From: CAZTQN01 sp964615765
GTDB taxonomy: Bacteria; Planctomycetota; Phycisphaerae; Phycisphaerales; UBA1924
DNA: 48,242 nucleotides
Reading direction: 5' to 3'
Assembly (NCBI GenBank): GCA_964615765.1
Contig: CAZTQN010000031.1
Span: 1 to 48,242 of the forward strand
The translations under genes and the position numbers were made by a program. Under the pieces are notes generated by a model. That model had not been told where the DNA came from and did not search any database. It saw only the letters and a list, made by a program, of their open reading frames with translations. Within the stretch, counting starts at the first letter, position 1. Each line of letters opens with the position of its first letter. Shown here in pieces: positions 8,062 to 15,343 of this stretch.

Positions 8062-9141
8062 ATGCCGCTGAACCATTTCGTGACGCTCGGCCGGTCCGGA
8101 CTCCGCGTCAGCCCGCTGTGCCTGGGGACGATGACCTTCGGGCTGGACTGGGGCTGGGGCTCTTCGGTCGAGGACTCGGTCGCGATCCTGCGGGCCTATA
8201 TCGAGCGCGGCGGCAACTTCATCGACACGGCCAACATTTACACCAAGGGCCACTCCGAGGTCATCATCGGGGACTTCCTGAGCAAGAACGACGAGCAGCG
8301 CGACCGCCTGGTCATCGCCACCAAGTTCATGGGGAGCATGTACCCGGGCGATCCGAACGGCGGCGGGGCCGGGCGGAAGTCGATCATCGGCGCGTGCGAG
8401 CAGTCGCTGCGCCGCCTGCAGACGGACTACATCGACCTGTACTGGATGCACTTCTGGGACCGGCACACGCCCATCGAGGAGACGATGCGGGCGCTCGACG
8501 ATCTGGTCCGTGCGGGCAAGGTGCGGTACCTGGGGTTCAGCGACACGCCGGCGTGGGTGTGCAGCCGGGCGCAGACGATCGCGGAGCTGCGCGGGTGGAC
8601 GCCGCTGGTCGCGCTGCAGGTGGAATACTCGCTGCTGGAGCGGACGGTCGAGGGGGACCTGTTGCCGATGGCGGTGGAGCTGGGGCTGGGCGTGACGCCG
8701 TGGTCGCCGCTCAAGGGCGGGGTCTTGTCGGGCAAGTACACGCGGTCGCACCAGCCCCCGCCGGATCGCGGCGAGTGGGTCGCGGCTCACCTGAAAGAGC
8801 GTGCGTTTGCGCTGATCGAGGCGATTACGGCGGTGGCGAACCAGACGTCGGCGACGCCGGCGCAGGTGGCCCTGAACTGGGTGCAGACGCGCGCGGGCGT
8901 GGCCAGCACGATCATCGGGGCCCGCACGATGGCGCAGCTGGAGGACAACCTCGGCGCGCTCGACGTGCACATGCTGCCCGAGCACCTGGCGACGCTGGAC
9001 CAGTTGTCCAAGCCGTCGCTAGCGTTCCCGCACGAGTTCCTGAAGTTCTCGGCGAACGTTGCCCAGGGCGGGACGACGATCAACGGACACCCGAGCGAGT
9101 CGTGGCCGCTGGCGCCGAAGGACGAGCGGGACCGGTGGTGA
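8062..9141 (+). CDS. aldo/keto reductase
   Basis: NADPH-dependent (alpha/beta)8-barrel oxidoreductase, 359 residues, close in layout to the YajO/Tas/IolS branch. All four catalytic residues are present: Asp55 and Tyr60 (NFIDTANIY), Lys88 (VIATKF) and His130 (DLYWMHFWD). The nucleotide-binding end reads STIIGARTMAQLEDNLGAL. The start at 8062 (PLNHFVTLGRSGLRVSPLCLGTM) is the standard family start and lies 5 nt after TACCCT. A longer frame from 7987 exists but its extra 25 residues are low-complexity and not family-like. The natural substrate cannot be read from sequence. It is divergent from the zinc-ribbon gene. Confidence 0.92.
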   Translation: MPLNHFVTLGRSGLRVSPLCLGTMTFGLDWGWGSSVEDSVAILRAYIERGGNFIDTANIYTKGHSEVIIGDFLSKNDEQRDRLVIATKFMGSMYPGDPNGGGAGRKSIIGACEQSLRRLQTDYIDLYWMHFWDRHTPIEETMRALDDLVRAGKVRYLGFSDTPAWVCSRAQTIAELRGWTPLVALQVEYSLLERTVEGDLLPMAVELGLGVTPWSPLKGGVLSGKYTRSHQPPPDRGEWVAAHLKERAFALIEAITAVANQTSATPAQVALNWVQTRAGVASTIIGARTMAQLEDNLGALDVHMLPEHLATLDQLSKPSLAFPHEFLKFSANVAQGGTTINGHPSESWPLAPKDERDRW

Positions 9142-9324
9142 GCCGGGTCGAGCGCCCCGCGGCCCGCCGCCGACCTCCTCGCCCCGCCTCCCCCCCCACC
9201 CCACCCCCACTTCGCGCCCACGAACTCCCCCGCCGGCGGCGTCCGAGAACCGGGCGATATCGACGTGCGTTGCACGAGATCGTGGTGAGCGCGCGGTTCT
9301 TGGGGCAAACTATGACTGTCGGTT

Positions 9325-9428
9325 GATGATGCTCGGGGCGGGGAGGCCAGGTCCAGACTCCCTCACGCCGAACTTTCTCACGGCAGGCAAGCACCCCCGC
9401 TCTCCGCAACGAGGCGGGGGTGTTGGTT
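9325..9428 (+). ncRNA. candidate small structured RNA ending at an intrinsic terminator
   Basis: About 100 nt: a stem GGGAG...CTCCC near 9347-9365, a stem GCCG...CGGC near 9368-9385, then the strong terminator. It could instead be the 3' UTR of the aldo/keto reductase mRNA. It lacks the GGAAGCAGC core of SRP RNA and matches no riboswitch I can recognise. The 5' end is a guess. Confidence 0.25.
9391..9428 (+). terminator. intrinsic terminator
   Basis: Stem CACCCCCGC / GCGGGGGTG with a 12-nt loop, followed by a GGTTTTT tract. It lies 250 nt after the aldo/keto reductase stop and upstream of the znuA -10 box. Confidence 0.75.
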
Positions 9429-9476
9429 TTTGCCCCGGTTTGGTCCACCGGCCGAACCCGCCCGGGGGGTTGCGGG

Positions 9477-9482
9477 TATTGT
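9477..9482 (+). promoter_or_regulatory. -10 hexamer of znuA (leaderless type)
   Basis: TATTGT, 5 nt (TGCAC), then the ATG at 9488. It lies downstream of the terminator at 9391-9428, so that terminator is not an attenuator of this start. No obvious Zur-box palindrome was seen around it. Confidence 0.45.
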
Positions 9483-9487
9483 TGCAC

Positions 9488-10501
9488 ATGAGTTGCATCT
9501 GGATGCGGAACGCGGTCGTGGTCGCGGCGGTCGGGCTGGGCTCGCTTGCGGGCTCGGGAGCGGCGGCCCTGGCGGAGACGGTGCAGCAGACCTCGGGCGC
9601 GGAGCCCGCCGCGGCGCCGGCGCAGACACGTCCGCTGCGCGTGGTGGTGTCGATCCCGCCGCTGCAGGGGCTGGTGACGCCGCTGATCGAGGCGGCGGGG
9701 CTCAAGGCGCAGGTGGACGTGCTGATCCCGCCGGGCGTGAGCGAGCACGGGTACGAGATCCCGCCCAGCCGCATGGCCGGGTTGTCGCGGGCCGACCTGG
9801 TCGTGCTGGTGGGCCTGGGGATGGAGCCGCGGGTGGAGCGGGTGCTGAAGGATCGACCGCGGGCCAGCCGCCGGGTGGTGCTCGCGGGCGAGGCGGCGGG
9901 GATCACCTTCGATCACGATCACGGGAGCGGGCACGAGGGGCACGCACACGGGCCCAACGGCGAGTGTCTGCACGTGGTCGATCCGCACGTGTGGCTGGAC
10001 CCGGTGCTGGTCGAGAAGATCGTCTCCAAGGTCGCGGAAGAACTGCGGGCCTGGGCGGGGAGCGACGCGGACACGGCCCGGCGGATCTGGGTCGCGGAAG
10101 AAGCGCTGCTAGCCCGCGTGAAGGGCGTGCACGAGCGGTACAGCAAGACGCTCGCGCCCGCGACACGCCGCACGATCATCGTCGGGCATGACGCGTGGGG
10201 GTATCTCGCCAAGCGGTACAACCTGACGACGGTGGCGATCAAGGATCTGTCGGCGAACGAGCCGACGCCCGAGGCGATGGCCGCGGCGGCCCGGGCCATC
10301 CGCGAGCAGGGCGTCACGACCGTGTTCGTCGAGCCGCAGCTCAACCAGAACGCCGGCAAAAGGATCGCGACCTCGGCGGGCGTGGAGCTGGGCCAGCTCG
10401 ACCCGCTCGGCTCGGGGGACTGGTTCGCGATGATGGACGGCAACCTGGAGCGGATCGCCAAGGCGCTGGGCGTGACGGTCGCGTCGAGCGGGCAACCTTG
10501 A
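9488..10501 (+). CDS. znuA: metal ABC transporter substrate-binding protein (ZnuA-like)
   Basis: Periplasmic zinc (or manganese) binding protein of the cluster A-I family, 337 residues. Residues 1-30 are a signal peptide (VVVAAVGLGSLAGSGAAALAE). Expected metal ligands are His87 (SEHGYE), His167 (DPHVWLDP), His234 (VGHDAWGYLAKRY) and a late Asp in QLDPLGSGDW. Between the first two lies a His-rich loop, DHDHGSGHEGHAHG (142-155), the kind that marks ZnuA rather than Mn-type binding proteins. The start at 9488 is supported by TATTGT 5 nt upstream; Met at 9503 is the alternative. It is first in the znuA-znuC-znuB order. Zn is likelier than Mn because of the loop. Confidence 0.92.
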   Translation: MSCIWMRNAVVVAAVGLGSLAGSGAAALAETVQQTSGAEPAAAPAQTRPLRVVVSIPPLQGLVTPLIEAAGLKAQVDVLIPPGVSEHGYEIPPSRMAGLSRADLVVLVGLGMEPRVERVLKDRPRASRRVVLAGEAAGITFDHDHGSGHEGHAHGPNGECLHVVDPHVWLDPVLVEKIVSKVAEELRAWAGSDADTARRIWVAEEALLARVKGVHERYSKTLAPATRRTIIVGHDAWGYLAKRYNLTTVAIKDLSANEPTPEAMAAAARAIREQGVTTVFVEPQLNQNAGKRIATSAGVELGQLDPLGSGDWFAMMDGNLERIAKALGVTVASSGQP

Positions 10502-10516
10502 CTGCTGCGGGGGCGT

Positions 10517-10522
10517 TATCCT
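10517..10522 (+). promoter_or_regulatory. -10-like hexamer upstream of znuC
   Basis: TATCCT, 7 nt (GCCACCG), then the GTG at 10530. It may be an internal leaderless start within the zinc operon. Confidence 0.35.
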
Positions 10523-10529
10523 GCCACCG

Positions 10530-11462
10530 GTGAAACCGCCCGGACATGATCATCAGCCTGTGAACGCTGCGGCGCGGCCTGCGCCGGGCGCGGGCGTGCC
10601 CGCCGTCGAGTTCGCGGGCGTGAGCTACGCGTACCCGGGAGCGCCGCGTGCGGCCCTGGAGAACGTGACGCTGCGTGTCGCGCCGGGCGAGCGGCTGGGT
10701 GTGCTCGGGCCCAACGGGGGCGGGAAGAGCACGCTGCTGAAACTGCTGCTGGGGCTGCTCGAGCCGTCGAGCGGGTCGGTGCGCGTGGGCGGGATGACGC
10801 CGCGGGAAGCGCGCCGGGCCGGTGTGATTGGCTATGTGCCGCAGCGCCCGGAGGTGGAGCTGTCGATGCCCTTGAGCGTGCGTGAAGCCGTGACGCTCGG
10901 GGCGGCGTGGCGGACGCCGGCGTGGCGGGGCGTGCCGCGGGCGGTGAAGGAGCGCGTGGCGCGGATGATCGCGCTCGTCGGCGCGGAGGCGTTCGCGGAT
11001 AAGCCCATCGGGGAACTCTCGGGCGGGCAGGCGCAGCGGGCGTTCATCGCGCGGGCGCTGGCCGCCGATGCGAAGATCCTGGCGCTGGACGAGCCGATGG
11101 TCGGGATCGACGCCGTCGGTCAGCAGAGGTTCGCGGAACTGCTGCGGAAGATCCACGGCGAGCTCGGGCTGACGATGCTGGTGGTGAGTCACGACCTGCG
11201 CGCGGTGGTGGCGGGGAGCGACCGCGTGGCGTGCCTGGCTCGCAAGCTGCACAGCCACACCAGCCCGCAGGGGCTCACGCCGCAGGTTCTGGCGGAACTG
11301 TTCAGCCACGACGTCGCGGGGCTGAGCGGGGTCTTGGCGGGCATGCACGTGCACGCGCACGGCGCGGGCGAGCCGTGCGCGGGTCATCACGACGCGGGCG
11401 TGCCCGGCGTGACCGGCGTGACCGGCTTGACCATTGAGGGAGCCCGCCGTGCGAACGCTTGA
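10530..11462 (+). CDS. znuC: metal ABC transporter ATP-binding protein (ZnuC-like)
   Basis: ATPase of the zinc/manganese importer, 310 residues. Walker A is GPNGGGKST at 60-68, the signature is LSGGQAQRAF, Walker B is ILALDEPMVGID, and the switch His is in VVSHDLRAV. Both ends carry histidines (GHDHQP at 5-10; MHVHAHGAGEPCAGHH near the C-terminus), which may bind the transported metal. The GTG at 10530 starts 29 nt after znuA and lacks a clear Shine-Dalgarno sequence but has a TATCCT box. The 3' end overlaps the znuB start by 14 nt, so translation is probably coupled. Confidence 0.92.
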   Translation: MKPPGHDHQPVNAAARPAPGAGVPAVEFAGVSYAYPGAPRAALENVTLRVAPGERLGVLGPNGGGKSTLLKLLLGLLEPSSGSVRVGGMTPREARRAGVIGYVPQRPEVELSMPLSVREAVTLGAAWRTPAWRGVPRAVKERVARMIALVGAEAFADKPIGELSGGQAQRAFIARALAADAKILALDEPMVGIDAVGQQRFAELLRKIHGELGLTMLVVSHDLRAVVAGSDRVACLARKLHSHTSPQGLTPQVLAELFSHDVAGLSGVLAGMHVHAHGAGEPCAGHHDAGVPGVTGVTGLTIEGARRANA

Positions 11463-12357
11463 GTATCTCAGCGACCCGCTCACGCGGGACATCTATGTGC
11501 AGGCCCTGCTGGCGGGGCTGGCGGTGGTCGCGATGTGCGGCGTGCTGAGCGTGCTGGTCGTCGTCAAACGGCTTGGCTTTGTCGGGCAGGGCGTGTCGCA
11601 CTCGGCCTTCGGCGGGATCGGGGTCGCGGCCCTGCTTGCCGCGGCTGGGCTGATCCCGTCGGGCGGGATTGTGCAACTGCTCATCATCGTGCTGTTCTGC
11701 GTCGGCGCGGCGCTGGGGATGGCGGCGGTGAGCGATCGGCGCACGGTGCCCGTGGATACCTCGATCGGGATCTTCCTGGTCGGGTCGATGGCGCTCGGGG
11801 CGGTCTTGGTGCAGGAAAGTCGCGGGATCGCCAACGCCGCGGGGCGGGCCGGCACGACGCAGAGCTGGGAGTCGATCCTGTTCGGTTCGATCCTGGCGGC
11901 GGGCCCGAGCGACACGATGATCGCGTGGGCGTTCGCCGCGGCGGTCATCGGGGCGGCGTGGTGGCTGCGACGGCCCATGCTGTTCTGGGCGCTGGATGAA
12001 GACACGGCCCGCGCGTTCGGCGTGAACACCTCCGCGATGAAGATCGCGCTGATGATCCTGCTCGCGCTCGCGGTGGTGGTGGCGATGAAGCTCGCGGGCG
12101 TGGTGCTGGCGACGGCGCTCTTGGTGCTGCCCGCGGCGGGCGCGCTGAAGATCAGCCGCCGACTCGGGACGGTGACGGCGGTGTCGCTCACAATGGGCGT
12201 GCTCGGGCTTGTGGGCGGGCTGGTGCTCAGCGCAGAGCTGGACTGGCAGACGGGCCCGAGCGTGGTGCTGGTGCTGACGGCGCTGTTCGCGGCAGCCGTC
12301 GGCGCGGGGCGGTTGGTGCGCGGGCGCAGCGCCGCCGCTCCGATCGAAGGGGCATGA
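11449..12357 (+). CDS. znuB: metal ABC transporter permease (ZnuB-like)
   Basis: Inner-membrane channel of the zinc/manganese importer (ABC-3 family), 302 residues with about eight hydrophobic helices. Family features are VKRLGFVGQGVSHSAFGGIGVA near the start and ALDEDTARAFGVNTSAMKI in the cytosolic loop. Pro-Ala-Ala helices (LLVLPAAGALKISRRLG) occur near the end. The GTG at 11449 is preferred over a TTG at 11434 because GAGGGAG lies 7 nt before it. It overlaps the end of znuC by 14 nt. Confidence 0.9.
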   Translation: MRTLEYLSDPLTRDIYVQALLAGLAVVAMCGVLSVLVVVKRLGFVGQGVSHSAFGGIGVAALLAAAGLIPSGGIVQLLIIVLFCVGAALGMAAVSDRRTVPVDTSIGIFLVGSMALGAVLVQESRGIANAAGRAGTTQSWESILFGSILAAGPSDTMIAWAFAAAVIGAAWWLRRPMLFWALDEDTARAFGVNTSAMKIALMILLALAVVVAMKLAGVVLATALLVLPAAGALKISRRLGTVTAVSLTMGVLGLVGGLVLSAELDWQTGPSVVLVLTALFAAAVGAGRLVRGRSAAAPIEGA

Positions 12358-12382
12358 AGAACGAGTTGTTCGGGAGCACACG

Positions 12383-12568
12383 ATGAAAGCCGAAACGATC
12401 CTGGCGGAACTGAACCGCCTGCGGAAGGACTTGGACGAGGACCAGAGCGACATCGAGTGGCTGACGATCCACCACGTGTTCTGCTATGTGTCGTACAAGA
12501 TGGGCGACTTCCAGAAGTACCTGGACGAGCAGGCCGCGAAGGGGGCGTTCGAGAAGTTCGAGCAGTGA
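12383..12568 (+). CDS. small conserved-looking protein (61 aa)
   Basis: No family recognised. The protein is compact, charged and probably helical: KAETILAELNRLRKDLDEDQ, then WLTIHHVFCYVSYKMGDFQKYLDEQ. Aromatic and charged composition, absence of low complexity and a Shine-Dalgarno sequence (GGGAG, about 8 nt upstream) argue it is real. It starts 25 nt after the znuB stop, so it is likely in the same transcript. A HH...C set could bind metal, but that is speculation. No signal peptide or transmembrane helix. Confidence 0.7.
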   Translation: MKAETILAELNRLRKDLDEDQSDIEWLTIHHVFCYVSYKMGDFQKYLDEQAAKGAFEKFEQ

Positions 12569-13147
12569 CGCGGGTTCTCGGACAGCCGGGGGGGGACGGC
12601 CGGGAGCACGGGCAGTGAGCACCGCCGGTGGGCCGGGCGGGCTGATCGGGAGAGCGCCCCGGCGCGGGGGTCTGGGGAAAGCCGGTGGTCCCGGGCGGCG
12701 TCCACAGCGCGTGCGGCCGCCCGGCGGCGGGGATTGTGCAACCGGCGGCGGGGTTGAGCCGAACAACCCTGCGGCCGATGCGTACGATCGGTCGAATCGC
12801 ACGCGGACACGGGTCGGGCGGATCGGGCGAACCCCGACGAGCCGCCGGGGAAGCGGGCGACGAGCGGGCGACGGCGTGTGCCGATGCTCGCGCGATGAGC
12901 CGCGGACGACGGTCTGCGGAAAAGGGTTTGGCGGGCGCTTCGGGCCGATCCAGCAGGATCCACCCCGGTCACCGGCGCCGACGGCTGAACGGTCGGTCTC
13001 TCGCAAAGGAGGTGGTCCAGTGAAGCAGTGTGACCTTACGGGGCTCAGCCGGTAATCGGCGGCTCGACGGAGCACGTCCGGGCGTCGATCACCCTCACCG
13101 AGGGCTGATCCAGACGCGCCGGCGGAGCCCGGAAAGAGTTTCTTTCT
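12569..13147. other. long non-coding stretch before a strong terminator
   Basis: About 580 nt, very GC-rich. Overlapping frames are low-complexity Arg/Gly/Pro shadows. I recognise no tRNA, tmRNA, RNase P, 6S or riboswitch core. The last 140 nt hold a near-perfect Shine-Dalgarno sequence, an 11-codon ORF and then the terminator at 13148. Confidence 0.6.
13020..13055 (+). CDS. possible 11-codon mini-ORF with ideal Shine-Dalgarno sequence
   Basis: GTG start; predicted peptide MKQCDLTGLSR, then TAA. AAAGGAGGTG (13005-13014) is complementary to the whole anti-Shine-Dalgarno core, with a good spacing of about 8 nt from GGAGG. The CDLTG string recalls the start of ribosomal protein bL28, but no continuation in any frame resembles it. 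It could be a leader peptide or a remnant. No same-strand gene follows before the terminator, so classic attenuation is not supported. Confidence 0.35.
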   Translation: MKQCDLTGLSR

Positions 13148-13184
13148 ACGGCGACCAGCAGCAACGCTGGTCGTCGTTGTTTTT
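13148..13184 (+). terminator. strong intrinsic terminator
   Basis: A 12-bp stem (ACGGCGACCAGC / GCTGGTCGTCGT, one G-T pair) with a 6-nt loop, then TGTTTTT. It ends the transcript from the znu side or from a separate RNA containing the mini-ORF. Confidence 0.85.
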
Positions 13185-13197
13185 GGGGTTGAGACGA

Positions 13198-13692
13198 TCA
13201 GCCAGTCGATCGGCGCTCGCGAGCAAGCTTGGCTTGGTCAACAACCGAGCGATAGACCGCATCCGATGCACGGAAGGATGTGCGCTGCAGTTCGGATACC
13301 GCTGACTCAATCTCCAAAAGGCTCTTCTCGTGAGCAATCGACAGCACGCCCAGCGTGCCCGTGACGAACAGCCCGAAATTGCGGGCCGCCGCCGTAGCCG
13401 CGCGTTCATCAATGAGGACGGCGTCCGCGCGAACTTGCAGAGCCAAGCTGATCGCTTCAGCTTCTCCTTTTCCGAGGGTCGGTACACGCTCGACCCTCGC
13501 GGGAGTTTGAACCTCGAGCCACGCGGGCGGAGCAGCGGCCCATGCCTGAACAACTTGTGGTGACCTTTGGTGACGCATCTCGGCGATCACTGCGGGTGCT
13601 GTTAGAACGCGGCCGAACAAGGCCGGCAGGACGTCGTGACACCCGATGAGCACAAGATAGTTGAGCGGCGACGTGTCCGACACCACCACCAT
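13198..13692 (-). CDS. PIN-like DUF3368 toxin
   Basis: Toxin half of a type II toxin-antitoxin pair, 164 residues, related to PIN-domain ribonucleases. The start MVVVSDTSPLNYL gives the first conserved Asp and the DTSPL motif typical of DUF3368. Further acidic positions lie in GKGEAEAISLA and ADAVLIDERAA, and the GTLGVL segment is also family-typical. Its ATG shares one base with the antitoxin stop (TGATG), so translation is coupled. RNase activity is inferred from the fold. Its base composition looks less GC-rich than its neighbours, in line with transfer. Confidence 0.88.
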   Translation of the reverse strand: MVVVSDTSPLNYLVLIGCHDVLPALFGRVLTAPAVIAEMRHQRSPQVVQAWAAAPPAWLEVQTPARVERVPTLGKGEAEAISLALQVRADAVLIDERAATAAARNFGLFVTGTLGVLSIAHEKSLLEIESAVSELQRTSFRASDAVYRSVVDQAKLARERRSTG

Positions 13693-13955
13693 CAGCCCAC
13701 GAGCTTTCGCAACTGGGCGACTTGCGCCGCGATGTCATCGGCGTTTGGCAGATCTTCCGAAACCTGGTGACGCCGCAGCACGGTGTCGGCTTCAGTGCGG
13801 GACACGCTGAGGCCTTCGGCCAGTTGCCCGTGCGTAAGGCGGCCGATGCGGTACAGCTCGACCAACGCCGCCTCGGTGAACTCGCGTGCGGCGTCCGCCC
13901 CGGACGTGCCAAGCGCCCTTTCGACCGCCGGGGGAATGTGCACGGTAAGGCTCAT
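13692..13955 (-). CDS. UPF0175 family antitoxin
   Basis: 87 residues, upstream partner of the DUF3368 toxin. The N-terminus has a ribbon-like segment (SLTVHIPPAVERAL). The EFTEAALVELYRIGRLTHGQLAEGLSVSRTEADTVLRRH stretch (26-64) is the UPF0175 helix-turn-helix-like core. The C-terminal tail DDIAAQVAQLRKL likely contacts the toxin. By analogy with other such pairs it should bind and repress its own promoter. TACAAT at 13970-13975 is a good -10 just upstream. The pair sits alone between unrelated genes. Confidence 0.88.
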   Translation of the reverse strand: MSLTVHIPPAVERALGTSGADAAREFTEAALVELYRIGRLTHGQLAEGLSVSRTEADTVLRRHQVSEDLPNADDIAAQVAQLRKLVG

Positions 13956-13969
13956 GGTGCTTCTTTGGG

Positions 13970-13975
13970 ATTGTA
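13970..13975 (-). promoter_or_regulatory. -10 hexamer of the toxin-antitoxin operon
   Basis: TACAAT, 14 nt before the antitoxin ATG, leaving a short leader that contains AAAGAAG. Confidence 0.5.
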
Positions 13976-13997
13976 GGTGACGAGCCCCCTGAGAGGC

Positions 13998-14498
13998 CTA
14001 CCGGCTCACCCACCCCACCACCAGCGCCGTGATCCCGCCCCAGTTCAAGAGCGTGGCGATCCCGCCCAGGGCGACGCCGACCCAGCCGTGGGCCGCGCCG
14101 TGGGCGTGCGGCTTGTTCTTCGCCAGGCGGATCCCGATCGCGCCGAGCGCGAGGGCCGTCGGGCCGAGCAGAAGGCCCAGGCCCGGGATGAGCGCGGCGA
14201 TGCCGACGTAGTAGCCCCACAACGCCGGCATGTTGCGGTATGGCACGAGCATGGCGAGCGCGTCGTCGGGCTCGCTGGCGGCGAGGATGGGGCTCCGCCG
14301 CCCTTCGAAGATGGCTCGCAGTTCGGGCTGGTCGGTCACGGGGATCGGCGGCTTGCCGTCGCGGGTGACGAGCGTGGCGCTTCTGGGCACGCGGCCTTCG
14401 CTGGTCCACTGGGCCATGAGCGTGAGGGAACCCGGGCCGTATTCCGACCCGTCGGGCAGACGGACCCAGTAGGCTCTCGGTTCGCTCATCTCCGGCAT
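13998..14498 (-). CDS. GYF_2-like (DUF4339-type) domain membrane protein
   Basis: The N-terminal half reads YWVRLPDGSEYGPGSLTLMAQW and SEGRVPRSATLVTRDG. This is the pattern of the GYF_2/DUF4339 domain, which often precedes membrane segments in planctomycetes. Two or three hydrophobic helices follow (LWGYYVGIAALIPGLGLLLG; HGWVGVALGGIATLLNWGGI) around a basic IRLAKNKPH loop, similar to DUF4190 proteins. The start at 14498 has GGGGGAG about 9 nt upstream. In-frame ATGs at 14525 and 14489 are alternatives. It is divergent from gmhA. The role is unknown; GYF_2 domains are thought to bind proline-rich peptides. Confidence 0.75.
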   Translation of the reverse strand: MPEMSEPRAYWVRLPDGSEYGPGSLTLMAQWTSEGRVPRSATLVTRDGKPPIPVTDQPELRAIFEGRRSPILAASEPDDALAMLVPYRNMPALWGYYVGIAALIPGLGLLLGPTALALGAIGIRLAKNKPHAHGAAHGWVGVALGGIATLLNWGGITALVVGWVSR

Positions 14499-14616
14499 GT
14501 GATCGGCTCCCCCGCCGCTCCGCATCCGCCCCCTTCAGATGATTGTTGGAGGGTGAGAGGTCCGGGAACATCGCCCGCCGTACGAAGTTCGCGGCGGCCG
14601 GTCCGGGCCAAGGCCC

Positions 14617-14622
14617 TAGAAT
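14617..14622 (+). promoter_or_regulatory. -10 hexamer of gmhA (leaderless type)
   Basis: TAGAAT, 7 nt (CCCGACC), then the GTG at 14630. Confidence 0.45.
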
Positions 14623-14629
14623 CCCGACC

Positions 14630-15325
14630 GTGCCGCCGCCAACCGCGCCGAACCCGTCGAGCCACCCGACCGCGATCCCGTCGGCCCGCCCCGGGCCGGC
14701 TTCGCGGACCGCTGGCGGTGCCGTCGCGGGACCCGCCGCGGGCTGGTCCCGGGCGGCGTACGACACCGCGCGGCGCGACCTCGAGACATTCCTGAGCGAT
14801 CCCGAGACCGTCACGCGGACGGAGCGGGTGACACGCCTGCTCGCCGACATGTACCGGCGCGGGGGCAAACTGCTTCTGTGCGGCAACGGGGGCTCGGCGT
14901 GCGACGCGGCCCACGCCGCGGAAGAGCTCACCGGGCGCTATCGGGCCGACCGCCCGCCGCTGGCCGCGATCGCCTGCACCGACGCCGGGCACATCACCTG
15001 CACCGCCAACGACTACGGCTTCGAGGAGGTATTCGCACGCTGGGTCCGCGCGCTCGGCCGCCCGGGCGATGCGATCATCCTGCTCAGCACCAGCGGCAAC
15101 AGCGCCAACGTCGTCCGCGCGGCGGACGCGGCCCGCGAGATCGGCGTGCGCACCATCGCGCTGCTCGGCAAGGGCGGGGGCACGCTGCGCGAACGCTGCG
15201 ATGAATCGTGGATCGTGCCCGGCGCCACCGCCGACCGCATCCAGGAACTGCACATGCTCGTGCTGCACGTGCTGATCGAAGGCGTCGAGCGGGAACTGTG
15301 GCCGACGTTGTACGGGGCGGGCTGA
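14630..15325 (+). CDS. gmhA: SIS-domain phosphosugar isomerase, sedoheptulose-7-phosphate isomerase type
   Basis: Converts sedoheptulose 7-phosphate to D-glycero-D-manno-heptose 7-phosphate for LPS core (GmhA), or acts as a related DnaA-initiator-type SIS protein. SIS features: LLLCGNGGSACDAAHAAEEL (phosphosugar-binding Ser and Asn), the switch loop ACTDAGHITCTANDYGFEEVF, and the second loop LLSTSGNSANVVRAA. The end carries a zinc/active-site HMLVLHVLIE. The GTG at 14630 follows TAGAAT by 7 nt and leaves about 45 Pro/Ala-rich residues before the domain. The longer frame from 14543 adds only more low-complexity sequence. No other heptose gene adjoins it, so pathway assignment rests on the family. 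Confidence 0.88.
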   Translation: MPPPTAPNPSSHPTAIPSARPGPASRTAGGAVAGPAAGWSRAAYDTARRDLETFLSDPETVTRTERVTRLLADMYRRGGKLLLCGNGGSACDAAHAAEELTGRYRADRPPLAAIACTDAGHITCTANDYGFEEVFARWVRALGRPGDAIILLSTSGNSANVVRAADAAREIGVRTIALLGKGGGTLRERCDESWIVPGATADRIQELHMLVLHVLIEGVERELWPTLYGAG

Positions 15326-15343
15326 GCCGCGGGGGAGCGGGAT

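Larger units (their letters stand above)
9142..9487. other. intergenic region between AKR and znuA
   Basis: 346 nt. The first part (about 9175-9220) is a C-rich, nearly purine-free run. From about 9320 there are two small potential hairpins (GGGAG/CTCCC and GCCG/CGGC) leading into the terminator at 9391-9428. The znuA -10 box follows at 9477. No convincing ORF. Confidence 0.6.

Noticed and set aside
9340..9390. CCAGGTCC as SRP RNA
   Set aside because: The GGAAGCAGC core and tetraloop that should follow are missing.
9391..9487. Terminator as an attenuator or riboswitch of znuA
   Set aside because: A TATTGT box lies after the terminator and 5 nt before the znuA ATG, so that start would not pass through it.
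13000..13020. AAGGAGGTGGTCCAG as the reverse of a 16S rRNA 3' end
   Set aside because: No rRNA sequence flanks it; it is explained as a Shine-Dalgarno sequence.
13020..13130. Frameshifted rpmB (bL28)
   Set aside because: Only CDLTG matches; no frame continues with the usual bL28 pattern.
13030..13305. 91-residue plus-strand frame after the mini-ORF
   Set aside because: It runs through the terminator and antisense into the toxin gene, and has no protein-like features.
14543..14629. Upstream start for gmhA
   Set aside because: Adds only Pro/Ala low-complexity residues, and the -10 box and GTG at 14630 fit better.
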